Counted from the stretch's first letter, positions 32,601-40,851 are shown. The stretch: 40,851 nt of DNA from Lachnospiraceae bacterium (GCA_014804345.1 JAAUZZ010000027.1:1-40851); one strand, 5' to 3'. A program made the numbers and translations. The notes: generated by a model from the letters alone, not told the origin.

Positions 32601-33217
32601 AACCAGACATCTTCTATATTGGTACAAGATGCCGGTATTTGTATTTCCGTTAAATTGGGTAAATCATATGTAACATTTTCGCTAAAGCCTGTTATTCCTT
32701 CTTGAAGAATTAATATTTTTACATCTTCCGAAACATCCGCCCAAGGTACATTATCAGCTTCCAGAAAACCTTTATAATTGACCGTAAGAATTCCCTTTGA
32801 AAATTTCCATTGAATACCTGTAGCAACATCCTGTTTCCAATCATCATCCGGCTCCGAGGCATCGGTATTTTCCTCTGTTTCACTGCATATATCAACATTA
32901 CTGCTTTCTTCTGTTCCATCACTCTGTGTTGTTTCTTCAATTTCACTTTCCGATTCGGTCGTTGCACTTTCCGATTCTTCTATAATTTCACTCTTTGCTT
33001 CTTCTGTTGTTCCAACTTCTAATTCTTCCGCACTTTCACCCTCATCAATTTCTTCCGAAACAGCTTCCTCATATTCAGTAACGAATTCCACCGTTTCACA
33101 TTCCGATTCACTTTCATTACTACTTGGTTCCGCATACACGTAAACTGCATTGGAAGATATAAAAATTACACTGGAAAGTAATACAGCTAATGTCTTTGAT
33201 ATACTCTTGTTTTTCAT
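29657..33217 (-). CDS. Secreted BspA-like leucine-rich-repeat surface protein
   Basis: A 1186-residue exported protein. The signal peptide is about residues 1-29 (cleavage near YVYA-EP). A very acidic Glu/Ser/Thr-rich stretch (about 30-130) follows. BspA-type leucine-rich repeats (about 140-440) include LTEIQIPASCTNIEDV and LQKLIIPKTVKKIGSGAF. A PPC-like beta domain (about 455-570) opens VEPNDSFATAMTLP. A central region precedes C-terminal repeats of YDGK...YANN.NAG...GIGNY.G type, as seen in MBG-like stalks. No LPxTG anchor or transmembrane tail is visible, so attachment is unclear. The family is linked to adhesion; the target is unknown. The ATG follows GGGGGAATC. Confidence 0.85.
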   Translation of the reverse strand: MKNKSISKTLAVLLSSVIFISSNAVYVYAEPSSNESESECETVEFVTEYEEAVSEEIDEGESAEELEVGTTEEAKSEIIEESESATTESESEIEETTQSDGTEESSNVDICSETEENTDASEPDDDWKQDVATGIQWKFSKGILTVNYKGFLEADNVPWADVSEDVKILILQEGITGFSENVTYDLPNLTEIQIPASCTNIEDVWFAFDFNDQLEKIDVLSGNSKFLSVNGVLYNESGEKLLFYPHNKPDEAFTLPDACTEIDDLYSYKVKELNLGTNLKTINGYIGGENVTLIRIPATLQNIGGAVFDVTEKLSNIIIDENNPYLCYENFALLSKDKKIIYEVMPCNSTTYEIPATVEEIFSGAFFYDNKLQKLIIPKTVKKIGSGAFADMRKIEKICLLSTTAQFTGMPFSTVDNDEEGTFYVPNEYSKTLVEGILKRCNIQNVKLIVDASLDVPGDELREVEPNDSFATAMTLPMGEKVLASIGNKDRKDYYSVYFEKEYAQTLYIENFDNINPSVLIYDSSQRFEKILVTKNFKYDSASNSYYHTFTANKTGEYYIEIMGGPAKEVSYGITYKNNSNDTSLDEEVAIESAKRYPNTVTADSKCMSALKNYIKRNGEYENNTEMEERQYTISERGKTINELVTLEYDIDYDGTEWITFSVCNYHNGVGNAFYPNEEIYFMWLFESKNEFYVDTIDYRYGLDVYCKTKLRTEIDITNADYEKKGCDFKFITKNYSDVCDNEQLRKNATAMYNDAIWRWEEFLERAEGREGFLFSDLLADSGSNELPPDEDKEDSYSVYDEDQRTDLSGCTIANIKSKVYDGKAYTPMPNVTMRIERKNKKLVYGTDYRLVYANNINAGRGTVWVIGIGNYKGSRAKNFFIEGKNIGKLTKVAGSIEVDDTLAEPIEIYDGTKLLIKGEDYDYEITENDVRWKGTAKIVVSAASGSNYVGTTTVKVPVIDVDDKIMIEADDIELDTTEYYYDGKPHTPRVTVIVDGEELEKKDYSVTYKNNKDCGKAYVIVKGKGKLYTGTAIAFFDIVTEPGKTGFDSVVVNKAKNLTYNGKLQKPKVVVMMNGKKLSEKKDYTLEYANHLNAGLGKVKITGIGNYEGLNQNATFKIEQRLIKNTSIRVKNSTDYSVKYAGKTLVEGIDYEVESEEIPGTNKVNLKFKGLKNFCGEITKKKVKK

Positions 33218-33301
33218 ATTTGATTCCCCCTTTTTATCCGGTTGCTTATGTAAGTATCCTTTTCACAGAATATATATTGATAAACATCAATGCTTCTTTT
33301 C

Positions 33302-34702
33302 TTACACATCTTCAACAAATTTTTCTTTCTTCTCCGCATTTTTAAAAATCAAAGAAAGCTCTATCACAGCCGCCACGGCAAGCACAAACTCCGCGCTAAA
33401 CTGCGCATATGCAAGTCCGTAAAGCGGAAACAGGTGATTTAAAAGAATCAACGCCGGTATCTCAAGCACTATTTTTCGCATGATTGCAAATACCAACGCT
33501 TTTTTGCCATAACCAAGCGCCTGGAACACGCCGACCGCCAAAAAGTCCATACACAAAAACGGCAGTCCGAGGCAGAACCCTCTTAAAAACCGCACGCCAT
33601 ATGCTATAATAGAGGCATTATCCATAAAAAAGCGCACCACGCTGTTTGCTCCCACAAAGAAGAACAGCGCCGCCGCCGTGATAAATCCGACACTGATGCT
33701 GCCTGCAAACACAATCGCCGACTTCATTCGCTTGCGGTTTCCACTGGCGTAATTATAACTCACTAAGGGCATAATTCCCTGTGAAATTCCCATGCAGACA
33801 TACATCGGCACCATATATATTTTCTGTGTAATTCCAATTGCCGCAACCGCATCTGCACCAAACGCTGATGTAAAATTGTTTAAAATCGTCATACCTGTCA
33901 CATTCAGCAGATTTTGTATGGAAGCGGGAATCCCGACACCAAACACGCCAAGCACAATCTCTTTTCGAAAGCCAAACCGACTCGGCTTAATGCAAACACA
34001 TGTTTTATCTCTTTTCACATACAACAGCACAAAGAAATAACCACACGCAACACAGTTCGAAAGAAACGTAGCAAGTCCCGCGCCTGCTGCCCCCATATTC
34101 AATCCCCACGGGAGGATAAAAATCGGGTCCAGCACAATGTTTAACAGACAGCCGCTCATTGTTCCGATGCTTGCATGAAGGGACGCCCCTTCCGAGCGTA
34201 CCATATATGCCATAACCACATTTAAGATTGCCGGCGCTGCGCCACATGTAACCGTCCATCTCATATAAGCAGCAGTCGCCTGCACCGTCACCTCATCTGC
34301 TCCGAGGAGCGCTAAAAGCGGTGATTTCCCAATAGTGCAAACCAGCGAAAAAATAATGCCGCAAAACAAAGCGCAGTAAAAACCAAATGCAGAGCTTCTG
34401 TGGACCGTATCATAATCTTTCCGTCCAAGCGCTCTGCTCATCATACTCGAACTGCCTACGCCGAACAGATTATTGACCGCATTAAAGGCGAGAAGTACTG
34501 GTCCTGCAAGCGTCACCGCCGCATTCTGCACTGGATCGTTTAACATTCCCACAAAATAGGTATCTGCCAAGTTATAGAGCACCATGACCAGCGAACTGAT
34601 GATCGTAGGCACACACAGCGTCACCACTGCCTTTGGAATTGGTATCTGTTCAAATAAACTTGTTCTTTTATCTAATTTCGGACTCACATTATCATGCTCC
34701 AT
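33302..34702 (-). CDS. MATE family efflux transporter
   Basis: A polytopic exporter of about 466 residues with about 12 hydrophobic helices. Hallmarks are PKAVVTLCVPTIISSLVMV, YNLADTYFVGML, GVGSSSMMSRALG and, in the second half, GISQGIMPLVSYNYASG. It overlaps the rpe stop by 11 nt. The ATG at 34700-34702 lacks a ribosome site, whereas GTG at 34685-34687 has GGAG 9 nt upstream, so the real start may be five codons later. It is co-transcribed with rpe, in the position where many Firmicutes carry thiamine pyrophosphokinase. It shares the family but not close sequence with the other MATE gene in the window. Confidence 0.9.
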   Translation of the reverse strand: MEHDNVSPKLDKRTSLFEQIPIPKAVVTLCVPTIISSLVMVLYNLADTYFVGMLNDPVQNAAVTLAGPVLLAFNAVNNLFGVGSSSMMSRALGRKDYDTVHRSSAFGFYCALFCGIIFSLVCTIGKSPLLALLGADEVTVQATAAYMRWTVTCGAAPAILNVVMAYMVRSEGASLHASIGTMSGCLLNIVLDPIFILPWGLNMGAAGAGLATFLSNCVACGYFFVLLYVKRDKTCVCIKPSRFGFRKEIVLGVFGVGIPASIQNLLNVTGMTILNNFTSAFGADAVAAIGITQKIYMVPMYVCMGISQGIMPLVSYNYASGNRKRMKSAIVFAGSISVGFITAAALFFFVGANSVVRFFMDNASIIAYGVRFLRGFCLGLPFLCMDFLAVGVFQALGYGKKALVFAIMRKIVLEIPALILLNHLFPLYGLAYAQFSAEFVLAVAAVIELSLIFKNAEKKEKFVEDV

Positions 34703-35348
34703 TCATAATTTGCAAAAAGGATTTGATGTTTTTATCGATGTCCCCCTTGAATACCGCAGACCCTGTCACGATGACATTTGCGCCGGCATCAAGGTTTTCT
34801 TTGAGATTTCCAAGACGCACGCCTCCGTCAATCTCCACGTCCACCGACAACCCTCTTTTGTTGATCTCGTTGCGGATATTCCTTATTTTGTCAAGACATT
34901 CCGGAATATAACTCTGCCCGCCAAAACCGGGACGCACGGTCATGACCAGCACCATCTCTACTTCTTCTATATACGCAAGCGCCTGTTCAATCGGCGTTTC
35001 GGGGTTGATCGCGATACCGCGCTTTCCACCCAAACTTTTAATACGCGCAAGCGTTTCATGAACACAATCGCATGCCTCCACATGAATCGTGATACCGTCT
35101 GCTCCCAGCCGCATAAACTCATCTACATAACGCTCAGGACTTTGAACCATCATATGTACATCAAGAAAACGCTTTGTGCGCTTTCTCACACACTCAAGTA
35201 CGGGCATTCCAAAAGAAATCGACGGCACAAACATACCGTCCATGACATCCACATGAATGTAAGGCACCTTTGACTGTTCAATAATATCAAGCTGAGAGCC
35301 GAGTTCACAAAAATCCGCTGCCAGTATTGAGGGCGCTAAATAGTTCAT
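34692..35348 (-). CDS. rpe: Ribulose-phosphate 3-epimerase
   Basis: Interconverts ribulose-5-phosphate and xylulose-5-phosphate in the pentose phosphate pathway. A 218-residue TIM barrel: APSILAADF at the start (catalytic Ser), VDVMDGMFVPSISFG (metal-binding His/Asp region), LDVHMMV, MTVRPGFGGQSYIPE, and VDGGV-type VEIDGGVRLGN. The ATG overlaps the rsgA stop (ATGA) and is preceded by GGAGG. The position after rsgA is conserved in Firmicutes. Confidence 0.96.
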   Translation of the reverse strand: MNYLAPSILAADFCELGSQLDIIEQSKVPYIHVDVMDGMFVPSISFGMPVLECVRKRTKRFLDVHMMVQSPERYVDEFMRLGADGITIHVEACDCVHETLARIKSLGGKRGIAINPETPIEQALAYIEEVEMVLVMTVRPGFGGQSYIPECLDKIRNIRNEINKRGLSVDVEIDGGVRLGNLKENLDAGANVIVTGSAVFKGDIDKNIKSFLQIMNGA

Positions 35349-36250
35349 TGATACCTCCTGTTCTCACTCTTTTTCAGTGTTTCTTTACTCCTAAGTTCCT
35401 CGTAAAACATTCCGTAATTATCATACCTTACCCTGCTGATGCGGTTCTCACTCAATGCATTTTTTACTCCGCAGTCGGGCTCATGAATATGTGTACAGGT
35501 TAAAAATCTGCACTTGCCCTCATAAGGGGTAAACTCGGGATAAAAGCGTTTCAGTTCCTCTTTTTCGATATCAAAGAGGGAAAGGGAACTAAATCCCGGC
35601 GTATCCATAATATATGTGTTGTCCGATATCGCAATCAGTTCCGAATGTCTTGTCGTATGTCTGCCGCGTTCTATCTTTTCGCTGATTTCTCCCGTTTCCA
35701 TCTGCGTTTCCTTTTGCAGGCAGTTCACGAGAGAGGACTTTCCCACGCCGCTCGGTCCCGCCACAGCAGTTGTTTTGGAAGTAAGCGCCTCTGTGATTTC
35801 ATTGATGCCCTCTTTTTTGAGAGCGCTTGCAAACAAGAGCTTACAGCCACTATCGGCATAAATTTCCCTGATACGCTCACATTGCGCTTTGTCTGCCAGA
35901 TCACTCTTATTAAAACAAATTAAGCAGTCAAGCCCCTGTCTTTGCATCATGATCAGAAATCGGTCAAGCAGATTATAATTCGGCTCAGGTTTTGCCACCG
36001 CAAAGATGAGCAGCGCCTGATCGATGTTTGCCACCGCCGGTCTAATGAGTGCGCTTTTTCGCGGAAATATTTTCATGATATTTCCTTCACAATCTTTTAC
36101 GTCCGTGATTTCCATCTCCACATCATCACCGACAAGCGGCTTGATGTTTTCTTTTCGAAATATTCCCTTTGCCTTACACGCATACACACCCTTTGCGGGT
36201 ACGTCCACATAGTAAAAACCCGCTATTCCTTTTATTATCTTACCCTTCAT
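35345..36250 (-). CDS. rsgA: Small ribosomal subunit biogenesis GTPase RsgA
   Basis: A circularly permuted GTPase that matures the 30S subunit. It has 301 residues. An N-terminal OB fold is followed by G4 NKSD (114-117), G1 GPSGVGKSS (165-173), G3 DTPG (216-219) and the zinc knuckle Cys247, Cys252, His254, Cys260. This order G4-G1-G3 is diagnostic. The ATG is 15 nt after the prkC stop, so it belongs to the prpC-prkC-rsgA-rpe operon. Confidence 0.96.
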   Translation of the reverse strand: MKGKIIKGIAGFYYVDVPAKGVYACKAKGIFRKENIKPLVGDDVEMEITDVKDCEGNIMKIFPRKSALIRPAVANIDQALLIFAVAKPEPNYNLLDRFLIMMQRQGLDCLICFNKSDLADKAQCERIREIYADSGCKLLFASALKKEGINEITEALTSKTTAVAGPSGVGKSSLVNCLQKETQMETGEISEKIERGRHTTRHSELIAISDNTYIMDTPGFSSLSLFDIEKEELKRFYPEFTPYEGKCRFLTCTHIHEPDCGVKNALSENRISRVRYDNYGMFYEELRSKETLKKSENRRYQ

Positions 36251-36265
36251 CTATTTTTCCCGAAT

Positions 36266-38680
36266 TTAATTCTGTGTAAACTGCACATTCTGATGAATCT
36301 GCGCCACATCTACGCCCATCTGTGTCGTTTCGTTTCCGTCCGCGTCCAGGACGACCTCCTGTACCTGCTTCAAGTAGGAAATCGTAACGATTCCGTATGC
36401 CGTGGGACTTTCAAAATCATTTAAGTTAATTGCCACAGGGAAAGACGTAACGTTTTGCGAATACCAAAGCTGCGTACTTCCATCGGCAGTCGTAAGGATA
36501 ACCTCCGCATTTCCTCCCATATAGTCGGTAGGCGCCTGTATCATAAGGCTACAGTTATATGTGACCTTTTCACTTCCGATACTTACTTTTAAGTCAACGA
36601 CCGTTCCTTCTTTGACCGTCGTTCCCTCTTCATAACTCTGATAGCAGATCTGCCCCTCGGGAAATTCTGCGCTGTACGCCTCGTCGACATTGCCGATCAC
36701 AATACCCGCCGCCTCAAGCGTGCTCTTAGCCGCATCGCTCGAAAGACCAGTAACTTTCGGCATGATCACGTCTTTATCGGAGCCTCCCGCGCTGATTACA
36801 ATCGTAATCTCCGAACCTATCGGAGCCATATCGTTTGCTTCAGGACTCTGCGAAATAATGGTTCCTTTCGCATATTCTGCGGATTTTTCCTCACGTTTTA
36901 CTACCTTAAAACCCTGATTCGTCAACGCCGCAGTTCCTTCTGCCTCGCTCATTCCCTCGACACCCTGCACCTTCACTCCATCCGCTCCCGCGCTCACGGT
37001 AAGTACAATTGTCGTATTTATCAGTATCTTATCATTTGCAAGCACGGTCTGTCCGTCCTCTAACGCTGCCGATATGACAATATTTTTTTCATACTGCGTC
37101 GATTCCACATAAACCGTCTTACAACCTAATCCTACATCATTAATCGCTTTTTTTACCTCATCAACATCATGCCCCACAAACTCGGGCATTACTGCACGCT
37201 CGCCATCCTGTACGTCATTTGTATGCGTACCGGACAGGGAAGCAATATCCTCAAAGATGCCCGTCGCCTGTCCCACAAAGTATAAAAGGATACAGCCGAT
37301 GATAATCGCGCCAAGAACCGTGAGTACTGTGGTAAACCCTTCTACTTTCGGATTATAGTCATACTCGTCCTTGCCTTTTAAATAGGCTCCTTCATCGTCA
37401 TAATCATTTTTGCGCAAGTTTTGTCTTGTAACAATTTCCTGTGTATATCCCGTTTGTTCATAATAATCATCATGGTTTTGTTTCTTTTTCTTTTGGCTGC
37501 CCTTTGCGCTTGAGGCGCTTTTGCCTGACTTGTTTTGGCTGTTTCTGCCGGTAGTATTTTTGTTGGAAGCTTTGTTACCGGAAGCCTTGTTGTTGGAAGC
37601 CTTCTTATTGGCATTGGAAGCTTTATGATTGGTCTGCTTTTTTGCCGGCTCTTCAGCAGGATAAGCATTCTCGGATAGAGAAACAGGTCTTTTTTGCGGA
37701 GACACCTTATTCGGTATCAGCTCCAAATCCGCCTCCTGTGCATATTCTTCCCTTCTTGGCTGCCTTGCAGGCTCATTGTTGGCGCTTGCGCTTGTAGCCG
37801 CCGGTACGATTCTGGTCTTACCAATCTCGTCCTGTACATCGGGCTGTGCGATCACGTCATCCGGATTGATCAGAGAATGCTTCAAATCCTTTATGATGTC
37901 CGCCATACACTGATAGCGTCTGTCAGGACTTTTCTGTGTGCATTTTTTAACAATGTTTTCCACGCTGATCGGTAAATCGGGCACAAACTCCCTGATATCC
38001 GGCATTTCGTCCTGAATATGCTTAATCGCGATTGACACCGTCGTATCACCGTTAAAAGGCACACGCCCCGCAAGCATCTCAAACATAGTGATACCAAGCG
38101 AATAGATATCGCTCTTTTCATCCGAAAAGCCGCCGCGCGCCTGTTCCGGCGAGGTATAATGCACGGAGCCCATAACATTCGAGGTGATGGTATTGCTCGA
38201 TGCAGCCTTTGCAATGCCAAAGTCTGTCACCTTTACTTTTCCCTCTTTTGATATGATAATATTCTGCGGCTTGATATCCCGATGGATAATATGATTGTTG
38301 TGCGCCGCCTCTATTCCCATTGACACCTGTATTGCAATACTGATTGCCTCTTTAGTGGTGAGTCTTGACTTTTTTTCTATGTATTTTTTTAAGGTAATGC
38401 CCTCGACAAGCTCCATTACGATATAATGGATCCCGTCCTCCTCACCCACATCATAAACATTTACGATGTTTGGGTGCATAAGCCCCGCCGCCGCCTGTGC
38501 TTCCACACGAAATTTTGAAACAAAGTTTCGATTCTCCGAAAACTCCTGTTTTAAAACCTTGATTGCCACAAAACGGTTGAGCTTTTGATCTTTTGCTTTA
38601 TATACATCCGACATTCCACCGGTGCCGATTTTTTCAAGCGCCTCGTATCTGTCGCCGATTATCATTCCCGACTTAATCAT
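36266..38680 (-). CDS. prkC: PASTA-domain serine/threonine protein kinase
   Basis: A membrane kinase that senses cell-wall fragments and controls growth and dormancy in Firmicutes. It has about 804 residues. The kinase domain (10-270) has Lys41, HRDIKPQN (133-140) and DFGIAKA (153-159). A long Lys/Asn/Ser-rich linker with repeated KASN motifs (about 348-402) leads to one transmembrane helix (about 450-470). About three extracellular PASTA domains follow (490-705), then a non-PASTA C-terminal domain. The start is ATG 38678-38680, with GGAGG 5 nt upstream, overlapping the prpC stop by 8 nt. An upstream in-frame ATG lies inside prpC and is rejected. Confidence 0.95.
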   Translation of the reverse strand: MIKSGMIIGDRYEALEKIGTGGMSDVYKAKDQKLNRFVAIKVLKQEFSENRNFVSKFRVEAQAAAGLMHPNIVNVYDVGEEDGIHYIVMELVEGITLKKYIEKKSRLTTKEAISIAIQVSMGIEAAHNNHIIHRDIKPQNIIISKEGKVKVTDFGIAKAASSNTITSNVMGSVHYTSPEQARGGFSDEKSDIYSLGITMFEMLAGRVPFNGDTTVSIAIKHIQDEMPDIREFVPDLPISVENIVKKCTQKSPDRRYQCMADIIKDLKHSLINPDDVIAQPDVQDEIGKTRIVPAATSASANNEPARQPRREEYAQEADLELIPNKVSPQKRPVSLSENAYPAEEPAKKQTNHKASNANKKASNNKASGNKASNKNTTGRNSQNKSGKSASSAKGSQKKKKQNHDDYYEQTGYTQEIVTRQNLRKNDYDDEGAYLKGKDEYDYNPKVEGFTTVLTVLGAIIIGCILLYFVGQATGIFEDIASLSGTHTNDVQDGERAVMPEFVGHDVDEVKKAINDVGLGCKTVYVESTQYEKNIVISAALEDGQTVLANDKILINTTIVLTVSAGADGVKVQGVEGMSEAEGTAALTNQGFKVVKREEKSAEYAKGTIISQSPEANDMAPIGSEITIVISAGGSDKDVIMPKVTGLSSDAAKSTLEAAGIVIGNVDEAYSAEFPEGQICYQSYEEGTTVKEGTVVDLKVSIGSEKVTYNCSLMIQAPTDYMGGNAEVILTTADGSTQLWYSQNVTSFPVAINLNDFESPTAYGIVTISYLKQVQEVVLDADGNETTQMGVDVAQIHQNVQFTQN

Positions 38681-39419
38681 TCCGACCTCCAAACGGTTCC
38701 ACAAGAACCACAGCTATGTTATCGCGTCCGCCGTTTGCGTTCGCCGCTTCAATCAGACGCCTTCCCGCCTCCTCTATATCGGCGCTTTCACGAATAATCC
38801 TGTGTATCTCATTGTCCTTTAACATGTTTGTGAGTCCGTCCGTACACAGTAACAACATTTCCTTCTCACTGATCGTTATATCAAAAAAGTCCACAAGCAC
38901 ATATTCTTTCACCCCGACTGCTCTTGTTATAATATTCTTGTCAGGATGCATGCGTGCCGCTTCTCTGTCAATTCCGCCCATGTCAACCATTTCCTCTACG
39001 AGAGAATGGTCCTTTGTAATCTGGGTAATAAAATCATTGATAATATACATACGGCTGTCGCCCACATTGGCTACAAGCACATGGTTTTCCTCTATATCCA
39101 CGGTTACCGCTACAAGAGTCGTTCCCATACCTTTCAGGTGACTATCCGATTTTGCCATTTTATTGATATACGTATTGGCATCATCTATCGCCTTTTGCAA
39201 AATATTCTCGGAATCCGTTTCCTGTGTGTAGTTCTCAATCACTTCCACAACCTTTTCCACAGCATGTTTTGAAGCATAATCGCCCGCGTTGTGACCGCCC
39301 ATACCGTCAGCCACCATAAAAAGGTTGGGCAGGTTTCCAACCGGTCTTTCTGATGTATAGATATAATCCTCATTGAGTTCCCGTTTTTTTCCTACATCAG
39401 TAATCGAAAATAGTTTCAC
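38673..39419 (-). CDS. prpC: PP2C-type serine/threonine phosphatase (PrpC/Stp)
   Basis: Removes phosphate from PrkC and its substrates. It has 248 residues. Metal-binding residues include NED (16-18), DGMGGH (38-43), a central GDSR, and C-terminal CTDGLTNM and GGRDNIAVV. It starts with GTG (39417-39419) behind AGGAGG at 6-nt spacing. It is the first gene of the prpC-prkC-rsgA-rpe-MATE unit. A palindrome overlaps its probable promoter. Confidence 0.95.
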   Translation of the reverse strand: MKLFSITDVGKKRELNEDYIYTSERPVGNLPNLFMVADGMGGHNAGDYASKHAVEKVVEVIENYTQETDSENILQKAIDDANTYINKMAKSDSHLKGMGTTLVAVTVDIEENHVLVANVGDSRMYIINDFITQITKDHSLVEEMVDMGGIDREAARMHPDKNIITRAVGVKEYVLVDFFDITISEKEMLLLCTDGLTNMLKDNEIHRIIRESADIEEAGRRLIEAANANGGRDNIAVVLVEPFGGRND

Positions 39420-39453
39420 TTTTAACCTCCTGTAAGTATAACCGCATCAATAG

Positions 39454-39493
39454 ACATAGTATTCCATAATCCATACTATGTTAGCACAGTCAA
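39454..39493 (-). promoter_or_regulatory. prpC operon promoter with 9-bp palindrome
   Basis: Minus-strand TTGACT (39488-39493), a 16-bp spacer, and GATTAT (39466-39471). Perfect 9-bp arms (39454-39462 and 39473-39481) flank the -10. The -35 is good and the -10 is weak, which suits a regulated promoter. It lies right after the rlmN terminator. Confidence 0.45.
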
Positions 39494-39494
39494 T

Positions 39495-39523
39495 TAAAAA
39501 AAGCAAGATGTTATATCTTGCTT
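39495..39523 (-). terminator. Intrinsic terminator overlapping the end of rlmN
   Basis: A perfect 9-bp stem (39501-39509 with 39515-39523) with a 5-nt loop is followed on the minus strand by six T (39495-39500). The stem contains the last rlmN codons, the loop carries the stop. It separates the rsmB-rlmN unit from the prpC operon. Confidence 0.85.
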
Positions 39524-40569
39524 GTATGGTCACTTATGTGATGGCGGCGGCGAAGCTGTCCACAGGCGCCGTCAATATCTCTGCCCATCTCGCGGCGCAC
39601 GGTAACGTTGATATGCTTTTTTTCAAGCCGTTCTTTAAAACGCATAACGTCTTTTTTCTGCGACGCTGTATAATCTCTCTCTTTAATCAGATTCACAGGA
39701 ATCAGATTAATGTGGCAGTTTAATCCGCTCACAAGTCTGCACAGATTTTCGGCATCCTCCTCCATATCGTTTACGCCGCCTACCAGGCTGTACTCAAAGG
39801 TGATGCGTCTGCCGGTCTTTTCAAAATAATATTGACACGCTGCTATCACTTCATCTAAGTCGTATTTGTCCGCAATCGGCATCAGTGCGCGCCGCTTTTC
39901 CTGTGTGGACCCGTGAAGCGACAATGCAAGCGTTATCTGCAAATCCTCATCGGCAAGCCTTCGCATATTCTCCACGATACCGCATGTTGATACGGTTATA
40001 TTTCTCTGACTGATATTTAAACCGTTTTCATCAGTAAGCAGTGTTATAAATTTCAAAAGATTATCATAGTTGTCTAACGGTTCCCCCGTTCCCATCACCA
40101 CCACGTTGGATACGCGCTCACCCGTATCTTTCGATATCGCGTAAATCTGGTCAAGCATCTCGGAGGGCGTCAGTCCACGTTCCAATCCGCCAATCGTCGA
40201 CGCGCAGAATTTACACCCCATGCGGCATCCCACCTGCGAGGAAATGCAGACCGAATTGCCGTGATGATATTGCATCCACACACTCTCCACCAGACTTTTG
40301 TCCGCAAGTTCAAACAAATACTTTTTTGTGCCGTCTATTTGGGAAGTCTGGACCTCCACAATTTTGAGAGCCGTATATGTATAGCCACTTTTCAGCTTTT
40401 CTTTCAAGCCTTTGGAAATGTTTGTCATCTCATCGTAATCTCTCGCAAGCTTTACATGAAACCACTCATACAACTGCTTTGCGCGAAAAGGCTTTTCACC
40501 GATCTTTTTCATTTCCGCTTTTAATTCTTCTAAAGACAACGACTTGATATCCGTTTTGATATCCTCCAT
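39511..40569 (-). CDS. rlmN: Dual-specificity 23S rRNA/tRNA adenine-C2 methyltransferase
   Basis: A radical-SAM enzyme that methylates A2503 of 23S rRNA and A37 of some tRNAs. It has 352 residues. The cluster motif is Cys115, Cys119, Cys122 (CRMGCKFC). The methyl-accepting cysteine is Cys336 in GACGQL near the end. The N-terminal accessory helices (AKQLYEWFHVKLARDYDEMTN) are typical. ATG 40567-40569 is 6 nt after the rsmB stop. Its stop codon lies in the terminator loop. Confidence 0.96.
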   Translation of the reverse strand: MEDIKTDIKSLSLEELKAEMKKIGEKPFRAKQLYEWFHVKLARDYDEMTNISKGLKEKLKSGYTYTALKIVEVQTSQIDGTKKYLFELADKSLVESVWMQYHHGNSVCISSQVGCRMGCKFCASTIGGLERGLTPSEMLDQIYAISKDTGERVSNVVVMGTGEPLDNYDNLLKFITLLTDENGLNISQRNITVSTCGIVENMRRLADEDLQITLALSLHGSTQEKRRALMPIADKYDLDEVIAACQYYFEKTGRRITFEYSLVGGVNDMEEDAENLCRLVSGLNCHINLIPVNLIKERDYTASQKKDVMRFKERLEKKHINVTVRREMGRDIDGACGQLRRRHHISDHTSKI

Positions 40570-40575
40570 TTTTTG

Positions 40576-40851
40576 TCACACACCACCCTGTTTTTTCAAT
40601 ACGCTGATAAAAAATCCGTCCGTATCATGAAGCTTTGGCAAAAGCTGTAAATATCCCTCTTTTGTCGTTTCTGAATGAAGGCACGTTGGCAAAATATTAT
40701 TTAATGACACAGGTGTCATTTTTAGTTCACTCCCCAGCCATTCTAAATTTTCCTCATTCTCGGCACGGTTTATGGTACAGGTGCTAAAAAGCAGTCTGCC
40801 GTTTGGTTTTAGCATCTCTACCGCGTTCTTAAGAATACGCCTTTGCAAATT
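40576..40851 (-). CDS. rsmB: 16S rRNA (cytosine-C5)-methyltransferase RsmB, partial (N-terminus beyond right edge)
   Basis: The last 91 codons of a Rossmann-fold rRNA m5C methyltransferase. MLKPNGRLLFSTCTINRAENE contains the catalytic TC motif, and LQLLPKLHDTDGFFISVLKK is the RsmB/RsmF family ending. The gene order rsmB-rlmN-prpC-prkC-rsgA is standard in Firmicutes and supports RsmB. The frame remains open at the window edge. Confidence 0.92.
   Translation of the reverse strand, partial: NLQRRILKNAVEMLKPNGRLLFSTCTINRAENEENLEWLGSELKMTPVSLNNILPTCLHSETTKEGYLQLLPKLHDTDGFFISVLKKQGGV

Noticed and set aside
34584-35273. Long plus-strand reading frame opposite rpe
   Set aside because: It is antisense to a complete rpe gene and its composition reflects the opposite strand.

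Overview
The window looks like a low-GC Firmicutes chromosome, most likely a gut clostridium near Lachnospiraceae. This is inferred from gene content and gene order (rsmB-rlmN-prpC-prkC-rsgA-rpe, a YlmC/YmxH sporulation-type protein, BspA-like surface proteins, strong GGAGG ribosome sites). No database was consulted. Almost every gene lies on the minus strand, so the window is best read from right to left.

Right end (40.85-33.3 kb): core housekeeping genes. The end of rsmB is followed by rlmN, which closes in an intrinsic terminator. Then come the PP2C phosphatase / PASTA kinase pair (prpC-prkC), rsgA, rpe and a MATE exporter, tightly packed with overlapping ends. Next is a large secreted BspA-like protein (33.2-29.7 kb). 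It is followed by a three-gene cluster of two small membrane proteins and a membrane-anchored PstS-like binding protein (29.5-28.1 kb), and by a 56-codon orphan gene with its own terminator.

Middle (27.7-12.9 kb): a defence island, all on the minus strand. It runs fic, hsdM, hsdS copy 2, tyrosine recombinase, a three-gene DUF3791/DUF3990-like cassette, hsdS copy 1, hsdR, and then a 1112-residue SIR2-STAND-repeat protein. A decayed IS66-type transposase remnant marks the left end. Repeats next to both hsdS genes and at the 3' end of the recombinase gene suggest that the specificity module is rearranged or was assembled by recombination.

Left (12.7-0 kb): ychF, lgt, the YlmC/YmxH-like gene and nrdR, then an oligopeptide ABC transporter operon (oppA, B, C, D ... 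F). A complete type III toxin-antitoxin locus sits between oppD and oppF. It has a consensus promoter, three 36-37-nt antitoxin RNA repeats, an attenuating terminator and a 170-residue ToxN/AbiQ-like endoribonuclease. Each repeat can form the same 5-bp stem with compensatory changes between copies, and a loop interaction that would make a pseudoknot. After the opp genes come a truncated flavoprotein gene, a second MATE exporter, and a YqeG-like phosphatase-aroE-aroK operon that runs off the left edge.

Most notable are the type III toxin-antitoxin locus inside the opp operon, the SIR2-STAND protein with an exact 120-bp tandem repeat array, and the duplicated hsdS module carrying a recombinase and a putative ADP-ribosyltransferase cassette.
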